Below, piece by piece: positions 16,205-26,805 of a stretch of DNA of 50,499 nt. The stretch comes from Campylobacterales bacterium (lineage in GTDB: Bacteria > Campylobacterota > Campylobacteria > Campylobacterales > Sulfurovaceae). Positions within the stretch are counted from its first letter, which is position 1. Each line of letters starts with the position of its first letter. The DNA lies in NCBI GenBank assembly GCA_014763885.1, contig JACXUO010000002.1, forward strand, positions 1-50,499. The letters are read 5' to 3'. The position numbers and the translations under genes are program-made. Under the pieces are notes generated by a model. That model was not told where the DNA came from. It made no database searches and saw only the letters and a list, made by a program, of their open reading frames with translations.

Positions 16205-16292
16205 ACACAGATAAAGCATAATAAATCCCACTGTTAGCAACTTTTCGATAAAATCACGGCAATATACATAGAAGTCATCTACAGAGGATTGT

Positions 16293-17285
16293 ATGAAAGA
16301 ATTAGAAGAGAAAATCGTTCAGGCTGGATCGCTTGAAGCCCTGGAAAAAGTACGTGTGGAACTTTTCGGCAAAAAGGGTGTGCTTGCTGCAGAGTTTGCA
16401 AAGATGAAAGATATCCCGGGGCCTGAGAAGAAAGCATTTGCCGAGGGTCTCAATCAAACCAAAGCTGCGCTGCAGGAGAGTTTTGATGCACGTTATGAAG
16501 CCTTGAAAGCCGAAGAGATAGAGAATCTTCTCAAAGCCGAAGCGATCGATGTCTCCCTCTATGGGAACAGAGCAGAGAAGGGTGCACTCCATCCTGTCAT
16601 GGAGACGATGGACAAGATCATCGACTACTTTGTGGCACTCAACTTTGCAGTCGAGAGTGGGCCGATGGTAGAGGATGACTTCCACAACTTTGAAGCGCTC
16701 AACCTGCCGAAATACCACCCGGCACGTGATATGCAGGATACCTTCTACTTCGGGGACGGTTCTCTGCTCCGTACACATACCTCTCCGGTACAGATCCGTA
16801 CGATGATGCAGACCAAACCGCCGATCCGTATGATCGCACCGGGATCAGTCTTCAGACGCGACTATGACCTGACACATACACCGATGTTTCATCAGGTAGA
16901 GGGGTTGGTCGTCGATGAAAAAGGGAAGATCAGTTTTGCAAACCTCAAAGCGATCCTGACAGATTTCCTGCGCTATATGTTCGGGGATGTCGAGGTACGT
17001 TTCAGGCCGAGCTTCTTCCCGTTTACCGAGCCGTCTGCTGAGGTGGATATCTCCTGTATCTTCTGTGAGGGAGAAGGGTGCCGTGTCTGTTCCCATACCG
17101 GTTGGCTTGAAGTATTGGGATGCGGGATCGTGGACCCCAATGTCTTTAAAGCGGTAGGGTATGAAGATGTAAGCGGTTACGCATTCGGTCTGGGGGTAGA
17201 GCGTTTTGCGATGTTGATGCACAAGATTCCTGATCTTAGAAGCCTCTTTGAAGGAGATATTCGTTTGTTGGAGCAGTTTAGATGA
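16293..17285 (+). CDS. pheS: Phenylalanyl-tRNA synthetase alpha subunit
   Basis: The catalytic subunit of the alpha2-beta2 enzyme that charges tRNA-Phe. In its 330 residues, an N-terminal coiled coil (about 1-85) binds tRNA and is followed by the class II core: [24 protein letters not shown] (motif 2 region), [21 protein letters not shown] and [10 protein letters not shown], ending in the motif 3 Arg region [11 protein letters not shown] four-Cys cluster (C255, C258, C263, C266) is inserted before GWLEVLGCG; this zinc-ribbon-like insertion exists in some bacterial lineages and is absent from E. coli PheS. AGAGGA supports the start. It overlaps pheT by four bases (ATGA). Confidence 0.97.
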   Translation: MKELEEKIVQAGSLEALEKVRVELFGKKGVLAAEFAKMKDIPGPEKKAFAEGLNQTKAALQESFDARYEALKAEEIENLLKAEAIDVSLYGNRAEKGALHPVMETMDKIIDYFVALNFAVESGPMVEDDFHNFEALNLPKYHPARDMQDTFYFGDGSLLRTHTSPVQIRTMMQTKPPIRMIAPGSVFRRDYDLTHTPMFHQVEGLVVDEKGKISFANLKAILTDFLRYMFGDVEVRFRPSFFPFTEPSAEVDISCIFCEGEGCRVCSHTGWLEVLGCGIVDPNVFKAVGYEDVSGYAFGLGVERFAMLMHKIPDLRSLFEGDIRLLEQFR

Positions 17286-19618
17286 TAGTAACAAGAAGTT
17301 GGTTAAGTGAATTTATAGATCTCAGTGATGTATCCAATGATACGCTCTATAAGACTTTTAACGCGATAGGCCTTGAAGTAGACAGCATCAAAGAGATCAC
17401 GATACCAGGCAAAGTGGTGATCGGTAAGATAGTTTCTTGTGAAAAACATCCCGATGCGGATAAACTGAATGTATGTAAGATCGATGTGGGTACTGGAACA
17501 CGACAGATCGTCTGCGGTGCGGCCAATGTAGTGAATGCGGAGTATGTGGCTGTGGCGACGATCGGTGCTGTCCTGCCGGGTGACTTTGTGATCAAACATG
17601 CCAAACTGCGCGGTGTGGAGAGTGAAGGAATGGTCTGCTCCTCCACTGAGCTAGGACTGCCTGCCATGGGTGACGGGATTATGATCCTTGACGAGAGTAT
17701 CGGCATACTGGAAGTCGGTAAGGAGTTCGGAGAGTACTCCACCGTGGCGGATACGATCTTTGAGCTTGAACTGACAGCAAACAGGGGTGACTGCCTGAGT
17801 ATCTATGGTGTAGCCAGAGATCTGAGCGTGGCACTGGACAGGGAGTTGAAAGTATTTGAGTACAGGCAAGAAGAGAAGATGAAGCTCGGTATCGCAAGGG
17901 AAGCGGAGATCCACCAGGAAGGGGAGATCGATGCCGACCTCTACTATAAACTGGCAAATCTTGAACATCTGCACAGCAGTTTCCTTATCGATCTCAGGCT
18001 TGCAATGATTGATGAAAGTACAGAGGGAAAACTTGATGCGATGCTGAAGTATGCGATGCATACGACGGGTATCGCACTGAGAACCTATCAAAGCAGCCTG
18101 TTCCGCAAAGATGACAAGGTCACGGTATTCGTCCGTTCTTCGGAGAAGGGGATCGTGGAAGTTGTAGGGAACGGCAAGGTACTCTCAACCGTGGGGGTCA
18201 ACCAGGATGATACGGCAAAGGCGACCGATACGAGCGAGCAGATACTGATCGAAGCCAGCTATATCCATCCTGATGTAATGGTGGAAGCGGTCTGGAGTGC
18301 TGAAACCTCTTATGCTACGGATGATCTCTACTACTATACCTCAAGAGGGAGCAACCCCGATCTGGCTTTCGGGCTTAGTTATCTTTCGATGCTGCTTGAT
18401 ACCTATTTTGAGTTCTCCTGTTATGAGGGTGCGCTTCGGGTTGAGGCAAGCAGGGAGAAAGAGGCGATTGCAGTGGATACGAAAGAGATCTCATCGATTA
18501 TCGGTATGGAGATCGATAAGAGCAAGATCGTTTCGATTTTGCAGCGCCTGGAGTTTGTGATCAACTCGGTAGATGAGACCGTGGTCTCTGCAACCATTCC
18601 ATGCTTCAGACATGATATCAAAAATGTACAGGATGTGGCCGAAGAGATCGTAAGGATCATCGGGATCAACCATATCGAAGCAAAACCTCTGGTATTTACA
18701 GAAGCAAATCGCCTCAATACCACGTCGGATAGGTACAGAGTGAAAAAAGCCTTCAAAAACCGTGCTGTAGGATGTGGCTTCTACGAGAATGTAAGCTATG
18801 TCTTTACGCAAAAATCGGTACTGGAAAAGTACGGTTTTCCTACAGTAGAGGAGAAACTGGAGCTTTCCAACCCGATCGCAGAGGAGCTGAATACGCTCAG
18901 GACCACGATTCTGACCAACCTCCTGCAGGCAGTGAAGCGGAATGTAAGCTACTCCAAAAAGTCTATCCCTCTCTTTGAGATAGGTACGGTATTTGATCCC
19001 CAGAGACAGGAAAAAGAGGTACTCTCTTTTGTTGTTTCGGGACATTCTGAGAGCGAAAGTGTGCAAAATGCAGGCAAACCAAAGTCGATCGATTTTGCTG
19101 CATTCGTCGATAAGATCAGTGCGATTATCGGTAAGTTCGAACTGGTGCCGTGCAGCAGAAGTAATGGACTGCTCCACCCCTACCAGTCTGCGGATATTCT
19201 GGTGGATGGCAAAGTGTGCGGGTATCTATCGAAACTTCATCCGACAGTACAGGAGCATTATGACATCCCGGTGACATTCATTGCTGAACTTGAACTTGAC
19301 CCACTGCTACCAAAGCATATCAATGCTGAGGGGATCTCCAGATTCCAGGGTGTCTATAAAGACCTCTCCGTAGTGATAGATAAAACAATCTCGTACTATG
19401 AAGTTGCAAAGGTGATCAGGGGTCTTGATCTTCCGATGCTGAAAGATGTCTATCCGGTAGATATCTATGAGGACGAAAAACTGGGCGAGAAGAAAAGTTT
19501 GACGATCCGTTTCTTTATCCAATCGATGGAAGATACCCTTAAAGAGGGTGATATTGAGAAAGTAATGGAGAGTGTGATGAGTGCGCTGGCAGAAGCGTTT
19601 AATGCACAGATCAGGTAG
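17282..19618 (+). CDS. pheT: Phenylalanyl-tRNA synthetase beta subunit
   Basis: The 778-residue partner of PheS. Domains in order: an EMAP/OB-fold tRNA-binding domain (about 40-150, [24 protein letters not shown]), the B3/B4 editing domain (about 210-380), the B5 DNA-binding-like domain (about 400-470), the catalytic-like core (about 485-680, [19 protein letters not shown]) and the C-terminal ferredoxin-fold anticodon-binding domain (about 685-778, [15 protein letters not shown]). Length is normal. Start and pheS stop overlap as ATGA, so both subunits are translationally coupled. ispH follows after four bases. Confidence 0.97.
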   Translation: MIVTRSWLSEFIDLSDVSNDTLYKTFNAIGLEVDSIKEITIPGKVVIGKIVSCEKHPDADKLNVCKIDVGTGTRQIVCGAANVVNAEYVAVATIGAVLPGDFVIKHAKLRGVESEGMVCSSTELGLPAMGDGIMILDESIGILEVGKEFGEYSTVADTIFELELTANRGDCLSIYGVARDLSVALDRELKVFEYRQEEKMKLGIAREAEIHQEGEIDADLYYKLANLEHLHSSFLIDLRLAMIDESTEGKLDAMLKYAMHTTGIALRTYQSSLFRKDDKVTVFVRSSEKGIVEVVGNGKVLSTVGVNQDDTAKATDTSEQILIEASYIHPDVMVEAVWSAETSYATDDLYYYTSRGSNPDLAFGLSYLSMLLDTYFEFSCYEGALRVEASREKEAIAVDTKEISSIIGMEIDKSKIVSILQRLEFVINSVDETVVSATIPCFRHDIKNVQDVAEEIVRIIGINHIEAKPLVFTEANRLNTTSDRYRVKKAFKNRAVGCGFYENVSYVFTQKSVLEKYGFPTVEEKLELSNPIAEELNTLRTTILTNLLQAVKRNVSYSKKSIPLFEIGTVFDPQRQEKEVLSFVVSGHSESESVQNAGKPKSIDFAAFVDKISAIIGKFELVPCSRSNGLLHPYQSADILVDGKVCGYLSKLHPTVQEHYDIPVTFIAELELDPLLPKHINAEGISRFQGVYKDLSVVIDKTISYYEVAKVIRGLDLPMLKDVYPVDIYEDEKLGEKKSLTIRFFIQSMEDTLKEGDIEKVMESVMSALAEAFNAQIR

Positions 19619-19622
19619 GTAG

Positions 19623-20468
19623 ATGATGAAAATTGAGCTGGCTTCCTCTTATGGTTTTTGTTTTGGTGTAAAACGGGCGATTCGTATCGCAGAAGAGCAT
19701 AAGGGAAGCAAAACCTATGGTCCCCTGATCCACAACAAGGATGAGATCAATCGACTCAAAGAGGGATTCAATATCGGTTTGGCGGAAACGCTTGAGGATA
19801 TCGATGCGGATGATTCCGTGGTGATCCGTACACATGGCATCCCCAAACACGAACTTGAAGTGTTAAAGACACAGAAGAACAAGGTGATCGACGCGACCTG
19901 TCCCTATGTGACCACGCCTCAGCAGATCGTAGAGAAGATGAGCGAGGAGGGATACTCCATTGTCATCTTTGGAGACAAAAACCATCCTGAGATCAAAGGG
20001 GTGGTAAGCTATGCCGTCAATCCTGAAGATGCCTTTATCGTACTGGAGGCAGAAGAGTTGGAAACATTGCCGCTTAGCAGCAAAGTAGCGCTGGTCTCGC
20101 AGACCACCAGAAAGCCCGAAGATTTTCTCAAGATCGTGAATGCGTTGATCCTGACACGCAAGGAAGTACGTGTGTTCAACACAATCTGCAATGCGACCTT
20201 TGAAAACCAGGATGCAGCAGCTGCGCTTGCAAAGCGTGCGGATGTGATGATCGTCATCGGCGGCAAACACTCTTCCAATACCAAGCAGCTGTACAGTATC
20301 TGCAAACGTGACTGCGAAGAGAGCTATCTGATCGAGAATGATCAGGAGCTTGACCCATCCTGGTTCGAGGGGAAAGAACTCTGCGGTATCTCGGCCGGTG
20401 CTTCAACACCTGACTGGATCGTTCAGAACGTGATCGATAAGATCGAAAGTATGAAAAAACAGGGATAG
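19623..20468 (+). CDS. ispH: 4-hydroxy-3-methylbut-2-enyl diphosphate reductase IspH
   Basis: The last enzyme of the methylerythritol phosphate pathway, reducing HMBPP to IPP and DMAPP. The three Cys that hold the 4Fe-4S cluster are visible in [12 protein letters not shown] (Cys13), [11 protein letters not shown] and [21 protein letters not shown] and [12 protein letters not shown] are further family signatures. At 281 residues it is close to the usual length. Two ATG codons (19623 and 19626) are equally possible starts. It is the third gene of pheS-pheT-ispH-aroA, with the aroA start touching its stop. Confidence 0.96.
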   Translation: MMKIELASSYGFCFGVKRAIRIAEEHKGSKTYGPLIHNKDEINRLKEGFNIGLAETLEDIDADDSVVIRTHGIPKHELEVLKTQKNKVIDATCPYVTTPQQIVEKMSEEGYSIVIFGDKNHPEIKGVVSYAVNPEDAFIVLEAEELETLPLSSKVALVSQTTRKPEDFLKIVNALILTRKEVRVFNTICNATFENQDAAAALAKRADVMIVIGGKHSSNTKQLYSICKRDCEESYLIENDQELDPSWFEGKELCGISAGASTPDWIVQNVIDKIESMKKQG

Positions 20469-21751
20469 TGATGAACTCGATTACATTAAAACCTATCTCA
20501 AAAATCGATGGAGAGGTAAACCTTCCGGGTTCAAAAAGCCTTTCAAACAGGGCGCTTCTGCTTGCTGCTCTGGCAAAAGGTACTTCAAAGATCACCAACC
20601 TTCTGGAGAGCGATGATACCAGGCACATGCTCAATGCCCTGAAGATATTGGGTGTCAACTATCAGCTCTCAGCAGATAAAACCGAATGTGTTATTGAAGG
20701 GAACGGGGGAGCTTTTGTGCACAGTGAAATGAAAGAGCTTTTCCTGGGCAATGCCGGTACGGCAATGAGGCCGCTTTGCGCGGCACTGTGCCTTGGGGAA
20801 GGGAGATACCGTCTCACCGGTGAACCCCGCATGGAAGAGCGCCCGATCGGTCACCTTGTCGATGCATTGAGAGAGGCAGGAGCGAAGATCATCTATGAAA
20901 AAAACGAGGGGTATCCCCCGCTTTTGATCGAGGCTGACGGTCTGCATGGCGGAGAGGTGGAGATAGACGGTGCGATCTCCAGCCAGTTTCTCACCGCTTT
21001 GTTGATGGCTGCACCCTTGATAGAGAATGATACAACGATCAGGATCAAAGGTGAACTGGTTTCAAAACCTTACATTGATATTACCTTGGATATTATGAAA
21101 GATTTTGGCGTCACTGTAGAGAATAATGAGTATCAAACCTTCTATGTCAAAGGCGGGCAGAACTATACTGCGGTAGAGAGTTTTATGGTAGAAGGTGATG
21201 CCTCTTCGGCCTCCTACTTTCTTGCTGCAGCTGCGATCAAAGGCGGCAGAGTGAAAGTAACAGGTATCGGTAAAAAGAGTATCCAGGGGGATATCCATTT
21301 CGCGGATGTGTTAGAGAAGATGGGCGCGAAAGTGGAATGGGGTGATACCTATATCGCTGTCAGCAGGGGAGAACTTCATGGTATTGATATGGATTTCAAC
21401 CACATTCCTGATGCAGCGATGACGATCGCAACGACGGCACTCTTTGCCAAGGGGACAACAACACTGCGCAATATCTATAACTGGCGTGTCAAAGAGACCG
21501 ACAGACTCTCTGCGATGGCAACAGAGCTTCGTAAAGTAGGTGCAGAAGTGGAAGAGGGGGAGGACTACCTGAAGGTAACACCCCCGGTAGAGCTGAAACA
21601 TGCTGCGATCGATACCTATGATGACCACAGGATGGCAATGTGTTTTTCACTATTGGCGCTCGATCCGGTCTCTGTGACGATCAATGAGCCTGAATGTACA
21701 GCTAAGACTTTCCCTACCTATTTTGATGTGCTTGAGAGTATCTCCTCTTGA
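20468..21751 (+). CDS. aroA: EPSP synthase AroA
   Basis: Joins shikimate 3-phosphate and phosphoenolpyruvate in the shikimate pathway. The 427-residue protein has the two-domain inside-out barrel signatures: [20 protein letters not shown] near the start, [15 protein letters not shown] (about 90-104), [29 protein letters not shown], and the second-half [18 protein letters not shown], where the E. coli family has TMRPL or AMRAL, is compatible with a glyphosate-sensitive class I-like site, but this is not decisive. The reading frame allows GTG 20468 or ATG 20471; the ATG is more likely. The chain ispH-aroA-(gap)-rpsA is a conserved order in Campylobacterota. Confidence 0.96.
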   Translation: MMNSITLKPISKIDGEVNLPGSKSLSNRALLLAALAKGTSKITNLLESDDTRHMLNALKILGVNYQLSADKTECVIEGNGGAFVHSEMKELFLGNAGTAMRPLCAALCLGEGRYRLTGEPRMEERPIGHLVDALREAGAKIIYEKNEGYPPLLIEADGLHGGEVEIDGAISSQFLTALLMAAPLIENDTTIRIKGELVSKPYIDITLDIMKDFGVTVENNEYQTFYVKGGQNYTAVESFMVEGDASSASYFLAAAAIKGGRVKVTGIGKKSIQGDIHFADVLEKMGAKVEWGDTYIAVSRGELHGIDMDFNHIPDAAMTIATTALFAKGTTTLRNIYNWRVKETDRLSAMATELRKVGAEVEEGEDYLKVTPPVELKHAAIDTYDDHRMAMCFSLLALDPVSVTINEPECTAKTFPTYFDVLESISS

Positions 21752-21888
21752 GTCACAGCACAATGCTTAAACCTAGCATATCATTTCTTAAAATATTCCT
21801 GGCCAGATCACTCTTTTTCTAGATATCTCCGGCATTTCCGTATCTTAAACCCCTCTTTGTCAGTAAGCGTTATTTTTGAAAAAGTAGG

Positions 21889-21894
21889 TATAAT
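21889..21894 (+). promoter_or_regulatory. -10 box (TATAAT) of rpsA
   Basis: Perfect TATAAT 33 bases before the rpsA start. The rest of 21752-21888 shows no feature I can name. Confidence 0.6.
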
Positions 21895-21926
21895 AACACA
21901 AAATTAGTGTACACATAAGGATAGGT

Positions 21927-23579
21927 ATGAAGTTCGAAGATATCGAAGTAGAAGACGTAGATTTTGAGGCGATGCTAGAGGAATCGTTCAAGAAAGCAGA
22001 ATCAAAAAGCGATTTGGTAAAAGGTACGATTGTAAAGATTGACGAAAAAGACAACCTGGCAGTTGTCGATATCGGTGGCGGCAGAGATGCAAATCTCAGC
22101 CTGGATGAGATTACAGATAAAGACGGGAAGATTCTTTTCAATGTCAATGATGAGATCGAAGTAGTTACGCTTGGCAGAGGCAAGGTATCTTACAAAGCGG
22201 CGCAAAGCAGAGCAGCGATCAATGAGTTTATTGCTGAGTATGATCCTGAACAAGAGTATATCATCGAAGGTACAGTGACCAAGAAGAACAAAGGCGGATA
22301 TGTCGTAGAGGTAGACGGCCTTGAGTTCTTTATGCCACGCACACTCTCTTATCTTTCATCAAAAACAGATGCTCTCGGCAAAAAAGTCAAAGCAATGATC
22401 GTAAAAGTTGATAAGGACAAAGGTTCTGTTGTTGTATCAAGAAAAGAACTTATTGAAAGAGAAAAAGCAAAAACGGATGAGATCGTTAACACACTTCTGG
22501 AGAGCAAAGAGCCTGTAGTCGGTACAGTGAAAAAGATCACATCGTACGGTATGTTTGTAGATGTAGGTGGAATGGATGGTCTTGTTCACTACTCACAAAT
22601 CTCTCACAAAGGTCCGGTAAACCCTGCAAAATACTTCAAAGAAGGCGATGAAGTAAATGTTGTTGCCCTTGACTATGATAAAAAGAAGAGACATCTTTCA
22701 CTCTCTATCAAAGATGCAAATCCGGATCCATGGGCGGATATCGACTCTATCATCGGTGTTGGTGATACCGTTACTGCTACCGTATCAAATATCGAGCCAT
22801 ATGGTGTATTCGTAGACCTTGGAGAGGACCTTGAAGCATTCCTTCACGTCTCTGAGATCTCTTGGGACAAGAATGTGAAACATCCAAAAGATTACCTGGA
22901 GAATGGTCAGGAGATCAATGTAGAGGTGATCGAGGTAGATAAAGAGGGAAGAAGACTTAGAGTAAGCCTTAAAAACCTTCTTGCGAAACCGATGGATGCA
23001 TTTACTACAGAGTATAAAGTAGGTGATGTTGTAAAAGGTACGGTATCATCGATCACTGATTTCGGTGCTTTTGTGATCGTAGGTCCTGTTGAAGGGCTTC
23101 TTCACAACCAGGAAGTATCTTGGGATAAAAACAAAACTGCAAAATCAGAGCTTAAAGTAGGTGATGAGATTGAAGTGAAGATTATCAAAATCGATAAAGA
23201 TGCGGAGAAAGTATCTCTCTCCAAGAAGGCTTTGGAAGATTCACCGGTAAAAGCATTTGCTCAGAACCATAGAAACGGTTCTATCGTAACTGGTACAGTA
23301 AAAGACAAAAAAGACTTTGGTATCTTCATCTCTCTGGGAGACAATGTAGATGCACTGATCAGAACAGAGGATCTTCACCCGCTTAAATTCGAAGAGATCG
23401 AAAAGGGACAAGAGATCAAGGGTGTGATCAGCTTTATCGATGCGGATAACGACCGTATCAGAGTCTCTGTAAGAAGACTTGAGCGTCAAGAAGAGAGAGA
23501 AGCGATGGAAAAACTCAATCTTGAGCAAGATGACAGCATGACATTAGGTGATGCATTTGGTGATGCATTTAAAAAATAA
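21927..23579 (+). CDS. rpsA: 30S ribosomal protein S1
   Basis: Binds mRNA on the small subunit and helps initiation on structured leaders. The 550-residue protein has an acidic N-terminus and six S1 (OB-fold) repeats, recognisable by the recurring VKGTV...YGVFVDLG...GLLHxSEISWD patterns near 30, 110, 195, 280, 370 and 455. The first two repeats are diverged, as usual, and serve for ribosome docking. The sequence is rich in GTV, GDEI and DKE motifs and ends in a short acidic tail. It has its own promoter and a strong terminator, so it is monocistronic. Confidence 0.97.
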   Translation: MKFEDIEVEDVDFEAMLEESFKKAESKSDLVKGTIVKIDEKDNLAVVDIGGGRDANLSLDEITDKDGKILFNVNDEIEVVTLGRGKVSYKAAQSRAAINEFIAEYDPEQEYIIEGTVTKKNKGGYVVEVDGLEFFMPRTLSYLSSKTDALGKKVKAMIVKVDKDKGSVVVSRKELIEREKAKTDEIVNTLLESKEPVVGTVKKITSYGMFVDVGGMDGLVHYSQISHKGPVNPAKYFKEGDEVNVVALDYDKKKRHLSLSIKDANPDPWADIDSIIGVGDTVTATVSNIEPYGVFVDLGEDLEAFLHVSEISWDKNVKHPKDYLENGQEINVEVIEVDKEGRRLRVSLKNLLAKPMDAFTTEYKVGDVVKGTVSSITDFGAFVIVGPVEGLLHNQEVSWDKNKTAKSELKVGDEIEVKIIKIDKDAEKVSLSKKALEDSPVKAFAQNHRNGSIVTGTVKDKKDFGIFISLGDNVDALIRTEDLHPLKFEEIEKGQEIKGVISFIDADNDRIRVSVRRLERQEEREAMEKLNLEQDDSMTLGDAFGDAFKK

Positions 23580-23629
23580 TCATTTTTTTTAGAAAAATTA
23601 AAGCTTCAAACCCTATACTTCGATGAAAG

Positions 23630-23658
23630 AAAATGAGGTAATTTTTACCTCATTTTTC
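23630..23658 (+). terminator. Terminator of rpsA
   Basis: A perfect 12-bp stem (AAAATGAGGTAA / TTACCTCATTTT) with a 3-base loop ends in a T run. Because the stem starts with A and ends with T residues, it could work in both directions. Confidence 0.85.
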
Positions 23659-23708
23659 TAATCATACTAAATTATGTGTTCTTAATAAATTGAAATAAAG
23701 GTTATTAC

Positions 23709-25298
23709 ATGTCAAAGAAGACTATTGTTGTTTGTGACCACATTCATCAAAGTGGTTTAGATATTCTTGCAAATGATAATGATATTGAGCTGATCAACGC
23801 TGCTGATGAACCAAAAGATAAACTACTCTCAGAGATTATTCCTCTGGCTGATGTTGCAATTACCCGTTCATCTACTGATGTTGATGATGCCTTTTTGGCA
23901 AATGCAAAAAAAGTAACAGCTGTAGTACGCGCAGGTGTTGGTGTAGATAATGTTGATATTCCTGGATGTAGCAAACAGGGAATCGTTGTGATGAACGTAC
24001 CTACTGCCAATACGATTGCTGCAGTGGAACTTACGATGACACACATGCTTTCATGTGTTAGAACTTTCCCTTATGCACATAATAACCTTAAGCAGGACCG
24101 TATCTGGAGAAGACAGGACTGGTATGGTACAGAGCTTAAAGATAAAAAGCTTGGAATTATCGGTTTTGGTAATATCGGATCACGTGTAGGTAAGAGAGCA
24201 AAAGCATTCGAAATGGATGTCATCACTTATGACCCCTATATCGACTCCTCCAAAGCAACAGATCTTGATATCAAATATACGAAAAACTTCGATGATATTC
24301 TGGCGTGTGATATCATTACGATCCATACACCAAAGACTGAAGAGACAATCGGTATGATCGGCAGTGAAGAGATCGCCAAAATGAAAGATGGCGTGATCCT
24401 GATCAACTGTGCGAGAGGTGGGCTCTACGACGAGGAAGCGCTGCTTGAGGGATTGAAGTCAGGCAAGATCGCGATGGCAGGGATCGATGTATTCAACAAA
24501 GAGCCGGCAACAGACCATCCGTTGCTTGATCTTGACAATGTAACGGTAACACCGCACCTTGGTGCAAATACCAAAGAGTCACAAAGAAATATCGCGGTCC
24601 AGGCAGCGGAAAATGCAATCGCTGCGGCAAAAGGTATCGCTTATCCAAATGCACTGAATCTGCCTATCAAAGAGAATGAACTTCCTGACTATGTACGTCC
24701 TTACCTTGAACTAATCCAGAAGATCGGACATATCTCTGCTCAGGTGACAAAGTCGGCGATCAAGTCGATCAAGGTAACGGCAAAAGGTGAGATCGCAGAA
24801 TATGTCGAGTCGCTGGGTACGTTTGCCACGGTTGGTGTATTGACAGAGTCTCTTTCTGATCAGGTAAACTATGTCAATGCTGAGTTTGTTGCAAATGAAC
24901 GTGGTATTGAGATCATCAAAGATACCAAACCGAACACAAGCGGATTTACCAACAAAGTTGAAGTCAAGCTGACTACACAGCAAGGTACGATCACGATCGG
25001 CGGTACGGTCTTTGACGGTACGGAGCAGCGTATCGTTGAGATCGATGAGTATATCCTGGATGTTGAACCGAAAGGGACAATGGTATTCTTCAGAAATACT
25101 GACACTCCGGGTGTCATCGGTGATGTAGGCAGAATTATGGCAAGCCATAATCTGAACATCTCAGACTTCAGGCTCGGACGTGACAAAAAGCAGCAGGCAC
25201 TAGCCGTTGTAAAAGTCGATGGACAGGTCACAAAAGCGATTCTTGATGAACTTTCATCGCTCGAAGCATGTATCAGCGTAAGCCACGCCTCTCTATAA
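23709..25298 (+). CDS. serA: D-3-phosphoglycerate dehydrogenase SerA
   Basis: The first step of serine biosynthesis from 3-phosphoglycerate. The 529-residue protein is the long form: substrate and NAD-binding domains (1-315) with RAGVGVDNVDI, the Rossmann motif GIIGFGNIGSRVGKRAKAF (about 145-163), INCARGGLYDE and the catalytic His in TPHLGANTKES; then an allosteric-substrate-binding domain (about 320-450) and a C-terminal ACT domain (about 455-529, GTMVFFRNTDTPGVIGDVG) that normally mediates serine feedback. Monocistronic, with a UUCG-loop hairpin after its stop. Confidence 0.96.
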   Translation: MSKKTIVVCDHIHQSGLDILANDNDIELINAADEPKDKLLSEIIPLADVAITRSSTDVDDAFLANAKKVTAVVRAGVGVDNVDIPGCSKQGIVVMNVPTANTIAAVELTMTHMLSCVRTFPYAHNNLKQDRIWRRQDWYGTELKDKKLGIIGFGNIGSRVGKRAKAFEMDVITYDPYIDSSKATDLDIKYTKNFDDILACDIITIHTPKTEETIGMIGSEEIAKMKDGVILINCARGGLYDEEALLEGLKSGKIAMAGIDVFNKEPATDHPLLDLDNVTVTPHLGANTKESQRNIAVQAAENAIAAAKGIAYPNALNLPIKENELPDYVRPYLELIQKIGHISAQVTKSAIKSIKVTAKGEIAEYVESLGTFATVGVLTESLSDQVNYVNAEFVANERGIEIIKDTKPNTSGFTNKVEVKLTTQQGTITIGGTVFDGTEQRIVEIDEYILDVEPKGTMVFFRNTDTPGVIGDVGRIMASHNLNISDFRLGRDKKQQALAVVKVDGQVTKAILDELSSLEACISVSHASL

Positions 25299-25302
25299 TG
25301 TA

Positions 25303-25335
25303 ACAGCCTTCGGGCTGTCTGCATCCATTCCTTCT
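25303..25335 (+). terminator. Terminator of serA
   Basis: ACAGCC-TTCG-GGCTGT, a 6-bp stem with the very stable UUCG loop, begins five bases after the serA stop. The T content downstream is moderate. Confidence 0.65.
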
Positions 25336-25417
25336 CAATTAATAGAACGATAAGTAATATATGATATAATCCCCCCTTATTATAAATAAATCTTAGCTTA
25401 CTCTCCGTTTGTTAGGT

Positions 25418-25423
25418 TATAAT
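25418..25423 (+). promoter_or_regulatory. -10 box (TATAAT) of the efflux operon
   Basis: Perfect TATAAT that overlaps the first in-frame ATG (25422) of the next reading frame. It therefore argues for the downstream start at 25446. Confidence 0.6.
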
Positions 25424-25445
25424 GTTATATTTACTGGGGGTATTT

Positions 25446-26789
25446 ATGATGAAAAAGTATCTGATCTTTCTTTTTGCACTGCCGCTTTTTGCCGGTCTGG
25501 AGAATCTTCAGCTGCAAAAAGCAATGGAGCTCTTAAAAGAGAAGAATCTTGAGCTGAAAGTTTCACGCTTTGAAGCAGAGATGAAAAAGTATGAAGCAAA
25601 GGCAGCCAAAGGATACCACTTTGGTAAACTGGACGCGACGGTTTCGGGGATGCACTCCAATGATGCGGGGAACGTCTTCGGGTTCAAACTGGCGAGCCGT
25701 GAAGCCACCTTCGGTGATTTTGGAGCTGGTGAATTTGATCCTAGCAATCCGAATGTACTGAGTGTTCAACCTTATAATTTGAATTACCCCGAAGCCAGAA
25801 ACCACTTTCAGACAAAGTTCTCCTATATGCTGCCGCTCTATACCGGGGGCAAACTGACCGAGTATGGGCGTATCACAGAGTCGATGCACCAGATGAGTCT
25901 TTATGATACAAAGCAGCTGCACAATGAAAAGATCTTCCAGACAAAAAAAGCCTTCTACGATATCTCGCTGGTTGAAAACTATATCAGCAATCTCTCAAAG
26001 ATTCTTCAAAATATCAATCATCTTGAGAAGATCGTATCTACGATGAAAACCGAAGGATATGCAAAAAATATCGATCTCCTGGAAGTACAGGCGCGCAAAG
26101 CAGAGGCACTGAGCATGTACAACCAGGCGAAGCTGAACAGAGAGCTGGCGTACCAGTTCCTCTCTTTTCTGCTGAATACCGAGGTTTCATCGATTGAAAA
26201 GATCAGTGATATGGCAGCTGCCCCTGTGGTGGATCAAAAGCGTCTGGAAGCAAAAAACATCGATATCCAAAAGGCACTTCTGGGCGAAAAGATCGCAGAG
26301 ATGGCAGTGGGGGTCGAAGAGGCAAACTTTCTGCCGACTGCGGGCGCATTTGCAGAGTATGGCAGTGCGGACGACAAATTCCTGAACGAGTTTGAACAGA
26401 AAGACTCCTATACCGTCGGCGTCCAGGTGCAGTGGAACCTTTTCTCAGGCGGGACAGATTATGCCAACCTTGAAAAAGCGAAAGTGAACCGGCTGAAGGT
26501 ACAAAGTCAGGTAGCTTTGGCAAAGAGCGGCATCAGCCTGCAGGCAAAAAAGCTTGAAACAGAGATCAGAAGCAAAGATGCGGATGTGAAAAGCTATCAA
26601 AAGCAGTTGCAGTTTGCAAGAAAAGTCTATGAAAACTACCAGGGGCGTTATGAGGAGGGGATGGTCTCTATCTCGGATGTCCTGATCAAGCAGTCCAAAG
26701 AGCTTGAGATGCTGTTGAAACTTTTGACTGCCAAAAATGAGCGTAATACCAAAATATTTCAACTCAACAGTTTATTGAACAATCATTAA
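25446..26789 (+). CDS. TolC-family outer-membrane efflux channel
   Basis: The outer-membrane and periplasmic tunnel component of a tripartite efflux pump. The product (447 residues from ATG 25446, supported by GGGGG upstream) starts with a signal peptide (MMKKYLIFLFALPLFA) and has long coiled-coil helical stretches with two OEP repeats: AMELLKEKNLELKVSRFEAE in the first, KVNRLKVQSQVALAK near the end. The short beta segments GKLDATVSGMH and SYTVGVQVQWNLFSGG form the barrel parts. The adaptor and split RND genes follow directly. Cargo is unknown. Confidence 0.9.
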   Translation: MMKKYLIFLFALPLFAGLENLQLQKAMELLKEKNLELKVSRFEAEMKKYEAKAAKGYHFGKLDATVSGMHSNDAGNVFGFKLASREATFGDFGAGEFDPSNPNVLSVQPYNLNYPEARNHFQTKFSYMLPLYTGGKLTEYGRITESMHQMSLYDTKQLHNEKIFQTKKAFYDISLVENYISNLSKILQNINHLEKIVSTMKTEGYAKNIDLLEVQARKAEALSMYNQAKLNRELAYQFLSFLLNTEVSSIEKISDMAAAPVVDQKRLEAKNIDIQKALLGEKIAEMAVGVEEANFLPTAGAFAEYGSADDKFLNEFEQKDSYTVGVQVQWNLFSGGTDYANLEKAKVNRLKVQSQVALAKSGISLQAKKLETEIRSKDADVKSYQKQLQFARKVYENYQGRYEEGMVSISDVLIKQSKELEMLLKLLTAKNERNTKIFQLNSLLNNH

Positions 26790-26805
26790 GAAGCAAGGAG
26801 AAGAT

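Noticed and set aside
25422-25445. Earlier ATG for the TolC-like gene
   Set aside because: It overlaps a perfect TATAAT and has no ribosome binding site. The next ATG gives a clean signal peptide.
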